From: Coptis chinensis
Taxonomy: Eukaryota; Streptophyta; Magnoliopsida; Ranunculales; Ranunculaceae
Direction of reading: 5' to 3'
NCBI GenBank assembly: GCA_015680905.1
Contig: CM027380.1
Location: forward strand, 13,720,001-13,784,000
Length of the DNA stretch: 64,000 nt
Shown here: in pieces, positions 32,201-41,600 of the stretch
Layout: each line of letters opens with the position of its first letter
Numbering within the stretch: position 1 is the stretch's first letter
Notes under the pieces: generated by a model
Seen by the model: only the letters and a program-made list of their open reading frames with translations
The model's database searches: none
What the model was told of the DNA's origin: nothing
Position numbers and translations under genes: made by a program

Positions 32201-35085
32201 TTTTTTTATTTATTTTTTTTTTTTCTCACTGTGGGAAAAATGGAGAGTCCAAAAAAAATTTTATGCCTTGTGAAAATAACTTTTAGGTTGGAAAAAGTAG
32301 GTGATAAAACCATTGCAAATGCTCTTAGTAAGGCAAACGCATCTAAACTGCATATTTAGTTCCCTACATGTAATTCCAAAATTTATACTTAAATAAATAT
32401 AATATGCATGTGAATGGAAAATAAATAAAAGGAATGCACATATATGTATTGCAGTCTGCACAACATGCTTTATTAAAAAAAAAATGATATTGCAGTCTGC
32501 ACAACATGCTTTATCAAAAAAGAAAAAGGTGTACGCTACACAACATGGCAGACAGAAGATAAAAAGCTTTCCACATGTTGGAACAGTTAGATGAGCAGAG
32601 GAACACTACATTTAATCTATTCAAGACTGGAAATGGTATGGTTTTGGGTAGATTCTCACTTCAAACTCTTTATCGTATATATTATTCAGGTCCGGATATT
32701 TATATCCATTAAAAAAATACAAAAAAATATATTATTTTAATAATTTTCATATATAAATTAATTTTTAAACTTTAAAATATGAATTTTGTTACATTATTGG
32801 TTTTTGGATATTCAGGTCGGATTCTAGTCACAAACATATAGAAACCATGTCCAGTAAAATGGATTTGGATATGGTTGGATTCGGGTTGAAACTCGTACCA
32901 TTTCCAATTAGGGTGATAATTTGCATGTTCAACCAATTGCGAGCCGGCCCTCAAAATTGCATGTTCAAACCCTCAAAAGTTGGCCCTAGAGATTTGAAGG
33001 GCAGGCCAACTCGGCCTTCATGCCTATAAGGAAAGAGTTAGGGCCTAGATTCTGAAACATAAGTTCGGCCCTCATTAAGCCCTCACCAACCCTCATTTGG
33101 CCCTCATGCATTTTTTTTGTTATTTTACATTACATTTATGTATTATACTTTAATTATCTAAGTTGTATAAAAAAAAAAATCATTGAATTACTTTTCAATA
33201 GGGGATAGATTAGAACATAATATATACGTTTTTTGTAATTAATTGAATGATAGATATATGAGTCATACATAAAAGTAAATCCAATGTAACAACATAGTTA
33301 ATAACAACCTAGTTAAATATGAAAAATGTAGATGTTTTAAGAGTATCATCTCTATCTCTCTTTTTCTAAAAGAATAAAAATTAGTTTTGTATACTTAAAT
33401 TGATATACATAATCAAAATATAATAAAAACAAATAAAAAATAACCAAAAATATTAAATAAACTAGTAAAGTATAATTTGATCCGGCCCACATTTGGCTCT
33501 AAAAAATGAGGGTTGAGAGACGGGTTGAGGGCTTGAGTTTTCATATCATAACCCTATTTGACCCGACCCTCAATACATGAGGGCTTTTATGGTTTGAGGG
33601 CTGGGCTAGTCTATCCACTTTTAACAACCCCTATTCCCAACCCTATTTCAAGGTGAGTTTGGAAACCAGTGTTCACGATTCATAGTGGAATATCAGCTTT
33701 TCAAAAAAACAATATAGAGTTGAAATATTGATGATTCTGAAATTAATTGAAATAAAAATATGACCTAAGTTGAAATATTGTGAATTTTGGTTTTCCAGAT
33801 TTCTGGAATTTTGATAATTCAAAATCCCAAACTATGGTAGGAACACAGTAAGCATCAGCATTATTTTACCTGGCATTCATTTCAATTAGGATTAACATTA
33901 TACAACCATGAATAGGGTTAGTTCATGAACATCTGATGGTTCCGTCCTCGGTCCTCCTCTTGTACTGTTTGCCCTTTATTACATCTATGTGGCAGTTTTG
34001 TGCTATTTACTATCGCATAAAAAGTAAACTAAACATCAATTCAAGTAACAATCGTTGTAAATTATTAAGATTCTTTGCTACTTAACATGCATGTTATGTG
34101 ACCATCTGTACAGATCTTGATGGAAAGCGAAAAAAAATCCATTAAGGAGGAAAAGAGGCCATACCATAGCATGACTCCAGAAGCTGCAGAAAGTTTGAGA
34201 AACTCCCCAAGACCAGAAAAGGCTTGAGAAGAGAACCCAGTCCAGGATAAAGGACATCCACCACAAACAGTGTAGGCAAACATTCCGAAAACTAAAACCC
34301 ACCACGAAAAGTTCAATGTAATAGCCGTACCAATGATACCATATTGAAGTTTATAAACAAACAACCAGGTGACAAAAACATGAACAATGAAGCTTATCAA
34401 AGACACCCATGCTATAATCCCTGTCTTAAGTTGGCTCTGAAGAAATCTTTGCAAAGGGAACTGAAAAGCAAATGAGAAATGAAGTGGTATCATCCACATA
34501 GCCACTATTCCTGATTGCTCAGCAACATCATCTGGTTGTCCCAAAAACTTCAAAACTGGAGTAGCAAATATGTACATCGGAAGAAGCAGAACAGAACACA
34601 GAAACAGAACAATCCATGAACGTTGCATGTAAACTCCCAACATGCTGTACTTCTTTGCACCAAAAGCTTGTCCACATAATGTTTCTAATGCACTAGCCAT
34701 CCCTAACTAAAACACCAAATATAGAAAGTAGAAAACATCAAAAACCCAATCTCAAAATCATTTTTTTCAAGTGGAAAAAAGAACAAGATCGAAAACTCAC
34801 CAAGAGACCAAAGTTGAAACCAACAATAACGGTATTGGCAATGGAAATAGAAGCAAGTTCAAGATCACCCAAGTGACCAGCAAAGGCTTGTGTGATAACA
34901 TTCATGGAATAAATAGCAACACGGCTAAATATAGCAGGACCAACTATGTGCCATAGTTTCTTTGATTCAATCCACACCCTTGGTATTAAATTTTGATAAT
35001 CATCATCAGTTTCTTTGATTGCAAGGGGCAATGATGAATTTTGTAACAAGGGAATTGTTTCTTCTACTTTTCCATCGTTCTCCAT
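18335..35085 (-). CDS. MATE (DETOXIFICATION, DTX20s-type) efflux transporter, eight exons
   Basis: Exons in gene order are 35085-34801, 34706-34165, 31482-31396, 30853-30797, 22198-21960, 21443-21325, 18563-18477 and 18382-18335. Their lengths are 285, 542, 87, 57, 239, 119, 87 and 48. All joins are GT-AG and in phase, giving 487 residues, the usual size of a 12-helix plant MATE. Family blocks are [67 protein letters not shown] and [20 protein letters not shown]. Related DTX proteins are proton-coupled antiporters in vacuolar or plasma membrane that export flavonoids, other metabolites or toxic compounds; the substrate here is unknown. The gene spans 16.8 kb because introns 2, 4 and 6 carry transposons. 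Nothing in the coding sequence looks damaged. The paralogue at 49308-53770 has the same exon plan. Confidence 0.9.
18617..18995 (+). mobile_element. LINE 3' tail in intron 6 of the MATE gene
   Basis: The plus strand gives broken pieces of an RNase H-like end ([31 protein letters not shown]), then a 3' UTR with TTTAATTGAGGTTAG and AATATAATCTCAATTGAG. The same coding words and 3' UTR occur in the minus-strand LINE at 38652-43815, so both belong to one subfamily. It is strongly 5'-truncated. Confidence 0.7.
19401..19436. repeat. (TGATTAG)n microsatellite
   Basis: About four to five tandem copies of a 7-base unit TGATTAG lie in intron 6 of the MATE gene. Confidence 0.85.
19840..20115. repeat. 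Degenerate TATGTGTATAACACACAT repeat array
   Basis: Repeated words ATGTGTATAACACACAT, ATGCAAACATCATTATG and CATGTACA alternate over about 275 bases. The stretch is mostly alternating purine and pyrimidine and has many short inverted repeats. It lies in intron 6 of the MATE gene. Frames on both strands are products of the repeat. Confidence 0.65.
20315..20496. mobile_element. hAT-type MITE, 182 bp
   Basis: The ends are CATAGTTCGGAATTCCG and, on the complement strand, CAGTGTTCGTGATTCTG. The flanks GTTCGAAC at 20307-20314 and 20497-20504 are a perfect 8-bp duplication. A related copy in opposite orientation lies at 33667-33836. It sits in intron 6 of the MATE gene. Confidence 0.85.
20668..21197. 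mobile_element. MITE of the GGACATCTC family, copy 1
   Basis: On the complement strand the right end reads AGGACATCTCTAATGGGG then TGTAAAATTACAC. The left part has TTTACACCCCATTATAA and TTCCAATAGGAGGTG. The copy at 23333-23808 matches in the same order, with GGACATCTCCAATGGGG at its left. The left limit is approximate. A short segment around AATAGAGGGATGATGGGG is duplicated inside. Confidence 0.6.
22240..22860 (+). mobile_element. LTR retrotransposon fragment with primer-binding site
   Basis: An LTR-like segment starts TGTTAGGAGTACTAGG and runs to about 22464. It is followed at 22465-22477 by TGGTATCGGAGCC, which resembles the initiator-Met tRNA primer site used by plant Copia-type and small TRIM elements. 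About 380 bases of interior follow; no matching second LTR is seen. It lies in intron 4 of the MATE gene. This is a broken, partial fossil; the right limit is approximate. Confidence 0.55.
23333..23808. mobile_element. MITE of the GGACATCTC family, copy 2, inside the Helitron
   Basis: The left end is GGACATCTCCAATGGGG and the interior follows copy 1 (20668-21197) in order. The flanking Helitron sequence CAATTCTTATAT is present on both sides, near 23311 and 23809, so the copy interrupts a Helitron repeat that is whole near 24105. The exact right end is uncertain. Confidence 0.6.
24963..25398. repeat. Tandem duplication of 218 bp in the Helitron 3' part
   Basis: Copies 24963-25180 and 25181-25398 both start ACCGCTAAATCACTATAAAT and end near GATTCGAAAATTT. 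They differ at few positions. Confidence 0.85.
25892..26865. mobile_element. Non-autonomous DNA element, about 970 bp
   Basis: The left end reads TGATTTTGTGTTGGACAG then ACTCC; the complement of the right end reads CCAAATTGTGTTGGGCAG then ACTCC. The terminal region repeats the word just inside both ends. The internal ACCTACTCAAGTCGG words recur at 26290-26465. A related, more degraded segment lies at 12514-13345. Target duplication not settled. Confidence 0.5.
27208..27400. mobile_element. Foldback MITE with 9-bp duplication, Mutator-like
   Basis: Two arms of about 65 bases, sharing TTCGGTCCTCAGCGCTTAG-like and GTGCATCCAAAGC words, face each other across a short A-rich loop of roughly 60 bases. 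The outer flanks GTGATATTG at 27199-27207 and 27401-27409 are a perfect 9-bp duplication, as for Mutator elements. The transcript of either strand would form a long hairpin. It sits in intron 4 of the MATE gene. Confidence 0.85.
27542..27801. repeat. Tandem duplication with a 134-bp period
   Basis: Two copies of a unit containing TATACTTTCAAAAAGTATC and GACGAAAAATTTAGTATG lie next to each other with few differences. The second copy runs into the left inverted arm of the element at 27750-29860. Confidence 0.8.
27947..28696. mobile_element. MITE copy A inside the compound element
   Basis: It starts AGTTCTACTCAAACTCCC and ends with the inverted form GTCTAAATAGATTTTTT. The subterminal block CTCCCTTGGGACTCCATTT is shared with copy B. 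Confidence 0.65.
28717..29427. mobile_element. MITE copy B inside the compound element
   Basis: It follows copy A in the same orientation. It starts AGTTCTACTAAGACTCCC and ends with GGGAGTCTAAATAGATTTTT, the inverted match of its start. The terminal repeats extend for about 60 bases. Confidence 0.7.
29201..29228. repeat. (GT)n microsatellite
   Basis: Fourteen GT units lie inside MITE copy B; the matching site in copy A lacks it. Confidence 0.95.
31045..31270. mobile_element. Foldback MITE in intron 3 of the MATE gene
   Basis: The left arm GTGGAGATGTG and TCACAAAAATCAACTCA face the complement of the right arm GTGGAAGTATA and CACAAAAATTCAGCTCA. The arms are about 60 bases with moderate identity. 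A similar half-element lies near 59790-59880. Boundaries are approximate. Confidence 0.45.
32630..32907. mobile_element. Short inverted-repeat element in intron 2 of the MATE gene
   Basis: TGGAAATGGTATGG at the left matches TGGAAATGGTACGA on the complement strand at the right. The interior is AT-rich with GGATATTTATATCC. No clear duplication. Confidence 0.45.
32909..33633. mobile_element. hAT-type MITE, 725 bp
   Basis: The ends TAGGGTGATAATTTGC and, on the complement strand, TAGGGGTTGTTAAAAG lead into GC-richer blocks rich in GGCCCTCA and GAGGGCT words. The flanks TTTCCAAT and TTCCCAAC match at 6 of 8 bases. It belongs to the TAGGGGTG group also seen at 57410 and 58385. Confidence 0.6.
33667..33836. 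mobile_element. hAT-type MITE, CAGTGTTC family, second copy
   Basis: It starts CAGTGTTCACGATTC and ends CCAAACTATG, the same termini as the copy at 20315-20496 but in the other orientation. The flanks (TTGGAAAC and GTAGGAAC) match poorly, so this copy is probably older. Confidence 0.6.
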
Positions 35086-35824
35086 ATTTTTGGTCTCTCT
35101 CTCTTTGTTGGTTTTTTATGAAGAGAAAGGAATAGCGATCGATTTGAATTTAATGATGATAGATATGATGAGGTCTAAGGTGTGAAGAAATAAATAGGTG
35201 GCACATGTGGTTATATGGTAATGCTTTTGAAGAAACTATATTCTCTAAATGAGCGAGCCACGGCACAAGACTACAAGTGAATCTGTATGAGAGGTGATGT
35301 ATACTTACAGAATACCGAAACTTTATGTCATTGTTTTAGAAACTTGTAGTAACTGTAACTCAGCTACTTTACTAAAAAAAACTGTAACTCAGCTAGAAGG
35401 TGCAACTCAGTGTAGTACCGACTTGGGCTCATGGACAAGAATTTCTGAAGTTTTAGAGAAAAATTATAAAATTCTTAGAAGCTTCAAAACCGATAGTTTT
35501 CCTATAATTTTGATAATTATTGGAAGTTTTGACAGCGAAATCCTGTGTCTGAATAGACTGAATGTAATGTTGTTTAGGTGTGGAATCTCTTATCTCTGGA
35601 CAGCCAAAGTTTTCGTCTCTGGGAATTAATTCTTGTCTATGTTCAGAGTCTCAGCCTAGGTAGTTCCAAAGACATCAATCCCCGATATCCCATGTATTTT
35701 TAGTAAGGAACTCCTTACTAAAATCGAAGAACTAAAATCGAATAATTGAATATTTAGAGCACAATGTACGCAGCGATCCGGGAACAAACTTGTGAAGAAG
35801 GGATGTAAAAGAGCTGCGGTTTGC
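35086..35824 (-). promoter_or_regulatory. Upstream region of the first MATE gene
   Basis: The minus strand upstream of the start has a CT/GA-rich leader (AGAGAGAGAGACC) close to the ATG and an AT-rich CTATTTATTTC about 110 bases upstream that could serve as a TATA box. Otherwise no gene or element is recognised. Confidence 0.35.
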
Positions 35825-36085
35825 ATCTTTTTTTTTTTGGAAATATATAGTTTTATTATTTTATTGCTGCACTAAATGTGGAGTGTTAATTCCCCAGCCG
35901 TCGTTATATACAGTACTACCAAGGAAATCAGGTAGGACAAACCACAATTCAAAGGATGACCGATGAGAAAATGGAGCATTCTTGACACATGAGAATCCCG
36001 TAATGCTTGAGAGGAGTTGGTTGCAAGGTTGGACGCCATTTGAGCGGTGTAATTAGCCAACCAAGGGTAATATATCACCCATGAT
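35825..36085 (-). mobile_element. Probable LINE 3' tail
   Basis: The minus strand carries a 68-residue frame with NYTAQMASNLATNSSQALRD, like the last part of LINE RNase H-type domains, then an A-rich end (A-run at 35829-35839 read on the minus strand). Short and diverged, so assigned with caution. Confidence 0.4.
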
Positions 36086-36170
36086 CCATAACATATTGAT
36101 TACTTTTTTAACCACCTTAGGTATATGCGAACTATTAAAATATCTCACAGATTAAGATATGTTTAAGATA

Positions 36171-38211
36171 TTTTGAGAAATATGAGTATTAGTAATATTT
36201 ACTGTATGTGGTTTAGTCCCACATTGAGTAGATAGTAGGTGTTATCTCTTTATAGAAGGAGAGTGAGTCCCAATGTAGTTGTATCTAAATATAATAATAT
36301 TTCTACTTTATAGATTTTTACATGGTATCAGAGCTTTAGGGTTCAGACCTAAGACTTCATGTTGTCTAGTCACTAATTGTCAGATTCAGCAATGTCAGTA
36401 TTCTCTACTCTCAACCACTCGTGGCAGACCACGTGTCCAGACTACAAGCAGGTCGTCCAAACGATATAGGAAACGTAACCGCGGCAAGCTAGTCAACAAC
36501 ATTATTAATGACAGATTGTTACTTCGTAACGGAAGGAGTAAAAGCAATCATCAAGACAGCGCAAAAGGGGGATCTATGCCTATAAAATGAGGCATCTTCT
36601 CCATTCTCAGGGGGGGAGGCTCACATTCTCTCCATCTCCAACTCAATCACTCAAGATGAACTACGTCTGACTTGATTCCAGTTCATCAGAGAACTGGATA
36701 CGTAAGCAACTTAGATGACCGATGGAGTTCAGTCAAACATCTTATACAAACCTTATTTTCCGAGATTGTAAGGTCGTGACTAAAATGTACCTCTACAAAC
36801 AACTAATTATTGGCCGGATCTCGACGAATAATTTTATCTTTCAAGTTTACTTTTTTATAGTACTGTTCACCGATTACTGTTCACCATGAGTATATTCACG
36901 ACACTATTCATCGAATTAATGTTCACGGGTATTGTTTATCGGGTTATTGTTCACCGAGTTACTATTCACCGCGATCTAGTGGAATTATCGTTTGTTCTAT
37001 TTCTTTGGTTTTGTTGGTGAGCTCTCAATCTCTTGGCTGCCTTGATTTGTTTTTGGTTAAGATATGGGTCAAAGTTTTTTGTCTTCTCGACTTGTACGAG
37101 TTTGTGGGACTCGATCTCTAATTATTGGTTGGTTGATAAACACTTTCGTTTGTAAGGGTTTGACTCTCTTTTATGGTTCAGTTTGTAAGGGTTTGACTCT
37201 CTTTTATGGCGTGGTGCCGAGTTCTCTGGTGTTTCACAGGCTTTTTTGTTTAAGCCTTCTTATTGAGGAGTTTATCGTATGTTGCTGTCATTGATGGTTC
37301 AACTTTTCAAAGTTTGATTCATTTTTATGCCGCAGAGGTGCCAAGTACTCAGGTGTTTCACACATATACTTTTACCATCTCTCCTTGTGGTAATTCGTTA
37401 TTTTTTATGTTGACATTATTTGTTGTGACAAGATGTTTAGATAGAGTTACTTGTGTTATGTGCCTTTGGATTTGAAGGGGAGTATTAGAAATATTTGCTT
37501 CTATATTATCTATCAAGTGATGTTAGAAATTTTGGTATAAGGTGCTCATGGATAAGATTATTGTTATTTTGGTTTTTAGATGAAGTTTTTTTTAATTGGT
37601 TTGGTTGCATCTCTCCTAGTTGTTTATGAGTTGTTTGGATGCATAACTTCTAATATTACGATTGATCTTTATTATTGATTCTTGGATCCAACTTAGCCTT
37701 TTCTCTTATTGGTCAAATTCTTCCATTGTTCAATGTACCCAGTTCTTAAGCTACCTCTACATGAAGAGCAGTTGTTATTGGAGTTTCTTTGGCATGTGCC
37801 AGGAGCATTTTGGAGCTACCGAGTCCTAAGAGTCTAGAGCTTTTGTTTTTGTTTGTTAATGTTGTTGTTGGTGCTTGTTCGAGGATAATACTTGCGGCTG
37901 GAGCTTGGAGATGGAAAATATATCTAATTATTATCTTTTTATTTTCTTAAGGGGGAGTCTTTATCGACACTTTCTTGAGATTAGTATTATAATTGTAAGC
38001 CTGAAATATACAGAGTCTGTATATTTTCGGTTTGAGGCCGGAGGAGTGTTGGGAAATATGAGTATTAGTAATATTTACAGTATGTGGTTTAGTCTCACAT
38101 TGAATAGGTAGTAATCAAAATATGTGTTCTCTCCTTATATAAGGAGAGTGAGTCCCTATATAATTGTATCTAAGCATATATAATAATATTTCCACTTTAT
38201 AGATTTTTACA
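36171..38211 (+). mobile_element. Small non-coding LTR retrotransposon (TRIM/LARD-like fossil)
   Basis: The 5' LTR is 36171-36322 and the 3' LTR 38047-38211, both containing GAGTATTAGTAATATTTAC and ending TAGATTTTTACA. A primer-binding site TGGTATCAGAGC (initiator-Met tRNA) follows the first LTR. A purine tract GGCCGGAGGAG precedes the second. The flanks AGATA and AAATA match at 4 of 5 bases. The 1.7-kb interior shows no gag or pol, so it is non-autonomous. By eye the LTRs are roughly 88 per cent alike, suggesting an age of a few million years. Around 36600-36800 the interior holds a block resembling the LTR-like segment at 48030-48160. Confidence 0.75.
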
Positions 38212-38651
38212 AAATAAGTGATAAAGAACCTTCAAATGTATATGCTCAGATATATCATTTACGTAAAAAAGAATTGCTGATTAGGTAGCTAGCCCTACCA
38301 GTATATTTTCTCTCTGTTTTAATCGACAATGTTGTATATAGCTACACGTTTCAACTATAAGCATGTTTATATGATCTATACCCAAGCTGCTAGCCTGCTA
38401 AGATTCTTGAAGTAGTAGTAATCTTGTTTGTTAAGCGGAGACGGAGTCAATATAGTCCTATACACATCCAGTCACTAAAGTAAATTTATGATAGTACGTG
38501 GGTGCTGTGTGAATCGATTACGTAGAAATTAATTTGTTTTGCAACGCCTGATTTGGGACTGGCACAAACAAACATTTTGGCCATAAACGACATTGGCAGT
38601 TCTCTTTTATTTTCTTTTCTTTCCCATAATCCCAGTCACCCCACCCCAATC
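38212..38651. other. Intergenic, nothing recognised
   Basis: No coding frame or element end is recognised between the LTR element and the LINE 3' end. Confidence 0.4.
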
Positions 38652-41600
38652 CTTTTTCTTTAATAAGTTAGCAATGTATTCAGATGAAAAATGTTACAAA
38701 AAAGTTGGCTTAATTGGGATTATATTTCCCAATTAACCTCAATCAAACCAGAAATAAATTACATCAGGAAACTCCCACCTAGTAAACAAATTCCGACCTA
38801 TCAGCCTTTGTAATGTCAATCTTAGAATTATCACTAAGATTCTTGCAAACCGCCTCAAACCACTACTCGAGAAAATCATATCTCCATCCCAGAATGCTTT
38901 TGTCAAGGGAAGACAAATCTTTGACAATATTGTTCTAGCCCATGAGATTATCAGGACTCTCAAGCAAAGAAAAGACGCAGCTGGTTGTATGACCATAAAA
39001 CTAGATATGAGCAAAGCTTTCGACGGAGTTGAATGGAGTTTTCTTTTAGAAACGTTAGAAGCTTTTGGCTTCTGCGAGAAATGGAGGAATTAGATTAAAC
39101 AGTGCATCTCAACTACTTCTCTATCTTTTAATCTAAATGGTTCTCCTCCTGGTCTCTTTAAGCCAGAGCGAGAAATTAGGCAAGGAAATCCTCTTTCGCC
39201 TTTCCTCTTTATCATATGCGTGGAAGTTCTATCTAGACGTACTCCTTGACAAGGCCGAAATCAACAAGCAACTCTATGGGATCAAAATTAGCTGATCAAA
39301 TTCTCCCATATCTCACTTGCTATTTGCTGATGACAGTTTTATTTTTTGCAGGGCTAATATTGATGAGTCTCACAAGCTCAGAGATATCCTCGATGTTTTT
39401 AAGAATGTCTCTGGCCAGGAAATAAATTTTCAAAAATTTGGCATTTTCTTCAGCAAGAACACTCACCACAAACACTAGAGATTGGTGAAACAGATTCTTA
39501 ATATTAGCAAAAGCATTATTTCAGACAAGTTCCTGGGAGCACCCTTGGTATTAAGCAGACGGAGTCACAAGACTTCAATGAGGTCACTATTATACTCAAG
39601 TTTTTCAAAGGATGGAAGGCTGGAGAGCTTAGATTCTCTCCCAGGCAGGAAAAGTTACTCTCATCAAATCAGTCACTTCAGCCATACCATCCTATCTTAT
39701 GTCAACATTTGATGTATCGGCTACCACATGTTCCAAACTAGACTCAATGAATGCAAACTTCTTTCGGGGACAGAACGAGAACAATGCAACCAAAACTCAT
39801 TTTATCTGCTGGAACAAAGTTTGTCAACCCAAATCACAGGGCGAGCTAGGCATTAGACTTGCCTCAAACCACAACATAACTTTACTGGCTAAGCTTTTTT
39901 GGAGATTGATCAAAGAACCTGAAAAGAATTGGACATCTAGCCTTATCAAAGAGTATTCTCCTAGAACACCCATTCTCAGAGCAAAAAGCTCGTCTCATTC
40001 CTCCAAAATTTGGAAGGGCATTATAAAAGCTTGCAATGAAATCCTGCCAAACTTGTGTTGGAATATTGGTAATGGTGCAAACATTGACATTTGGTTGGAT
40101 CCGTGGATCCCTACCATACGTGACCATAAACCTTTTGGACCACCACCTAAGCCAAACCAGTTTAAGTTTGTATCCAATCTTATTGATCCAATAACCAGGG
40201 TATGAAACTTGGATATTATAAACGAGTTATTCATCTCCGCAATGGCAGACGAAATTCTTAAGATCCCACTCAGTCAGACTGTTCATGACGATATTATTAG
40301 ATGGTTGGGAGAGAAGAATGGTGAACTCACAGTTAAATCAATGTACAAGTATCTTAGCAGTGATTACCAAGAAAATTCACATTTTTCTTGGAATTACATC
40401 TAGCACCTCGACACTGCTCAACGCGTAAAACTTTTCTTATAGAAAGCAGTAAAAAATGCCTTGCCGACAAAGGAAAATTTGAGTTACCGGAATATAGTCC
40501 AGTCATCTACCTGATCGAGATGTAATAACCGGGTGGAGTCAACCTCCCATGCTCTCTTCCATTGTACTATGCTCAAGCGTATTTGGTATGATTCTGGTCT
40601 TGGCCTAAGAACTGAAAATTGGAACCCGAGTGATAATCTCAGTTCCGTCTTGAGTAGTCTTATCAATCGACAAAATAGTAAGCATAATATTATTGACATG
40701 TTTAGCTCTGTAGCTATAACCATGTACTCCATATGGATCGATCGGAATGACTTCATCTTCAACAACAAGCAAACTCCTATCACCGCTATCCTCTTCAGGG
40801 CAAGAACATACATCACCAAGAACAACCAACCACTTATCAGGAGTACCAATTGGCCCAGCATAGGCTCATATTGGTGTTACATATCTACAGATGCATCTTG
40901 GGTGGACAATTACACCGAAGCAGGCCTTGGTTTTGTTTTATGGAACTTTGCTGGTATATGCATTGGTGTAGGACATGCGAGGGGTTAGGTAGGGGGGGCC
41001 TTGAAGAAGAGGTGAAGCGAGCTATCCTTGAAGGACTGCAATTAGCACAACGGTTGCAAATCAATAAAGTAGTAATATTGTCAAACTGTCAAACCCTTGT
41101 TGTTGTCTTGGAGCGTAGAGGAACAATGCTTTCCTGGGGAGCAACGTCTATAGCTCATGATATATACTTCTTATTATCTAAATTAGTTGAGTGTAAACTT
41201 TATTATGTTAGTAGGACCCTGAACTTTGTCGCCCATAGTTTAGCTTTTAAAGATAGACGAGCCCTTCCATACTTTTGTCTGGACCCTATTTCAGCATGGT
41301 CCTTAGTTGAGTTATCATCGAGTCTGTAATTTTGTAATCTTAGGGTGTCGGCCTTTTGCTCACCAAAAAAAAAGATATACCACCTGTTCTTTAAGGGGTG
41401 CTTTGCAGCTTGGTCAACTGCGAAGTTCACTTCACGCCACGTACTTGAGATCAAAACAAAAGATAACTTCTTTCTTGCGCATTCCCATCGGAGTCTTATC
41501 TCCCATGGCAGTTCCGAAGTTCCAAAAGCAGTGACAGCTGCTTTAGAATCCGATTTTATCCAAATACGTCCCCATCCCTTATCTATCGCCAGTTCTGCAC

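Noticed and set aside
40484-40861. Antisense frame of 125 residues in the plus-strand LINE
   Set aside because: The plus strand here encodes recognisable LINE linker and RNase H parts; the antisense frame has no features.
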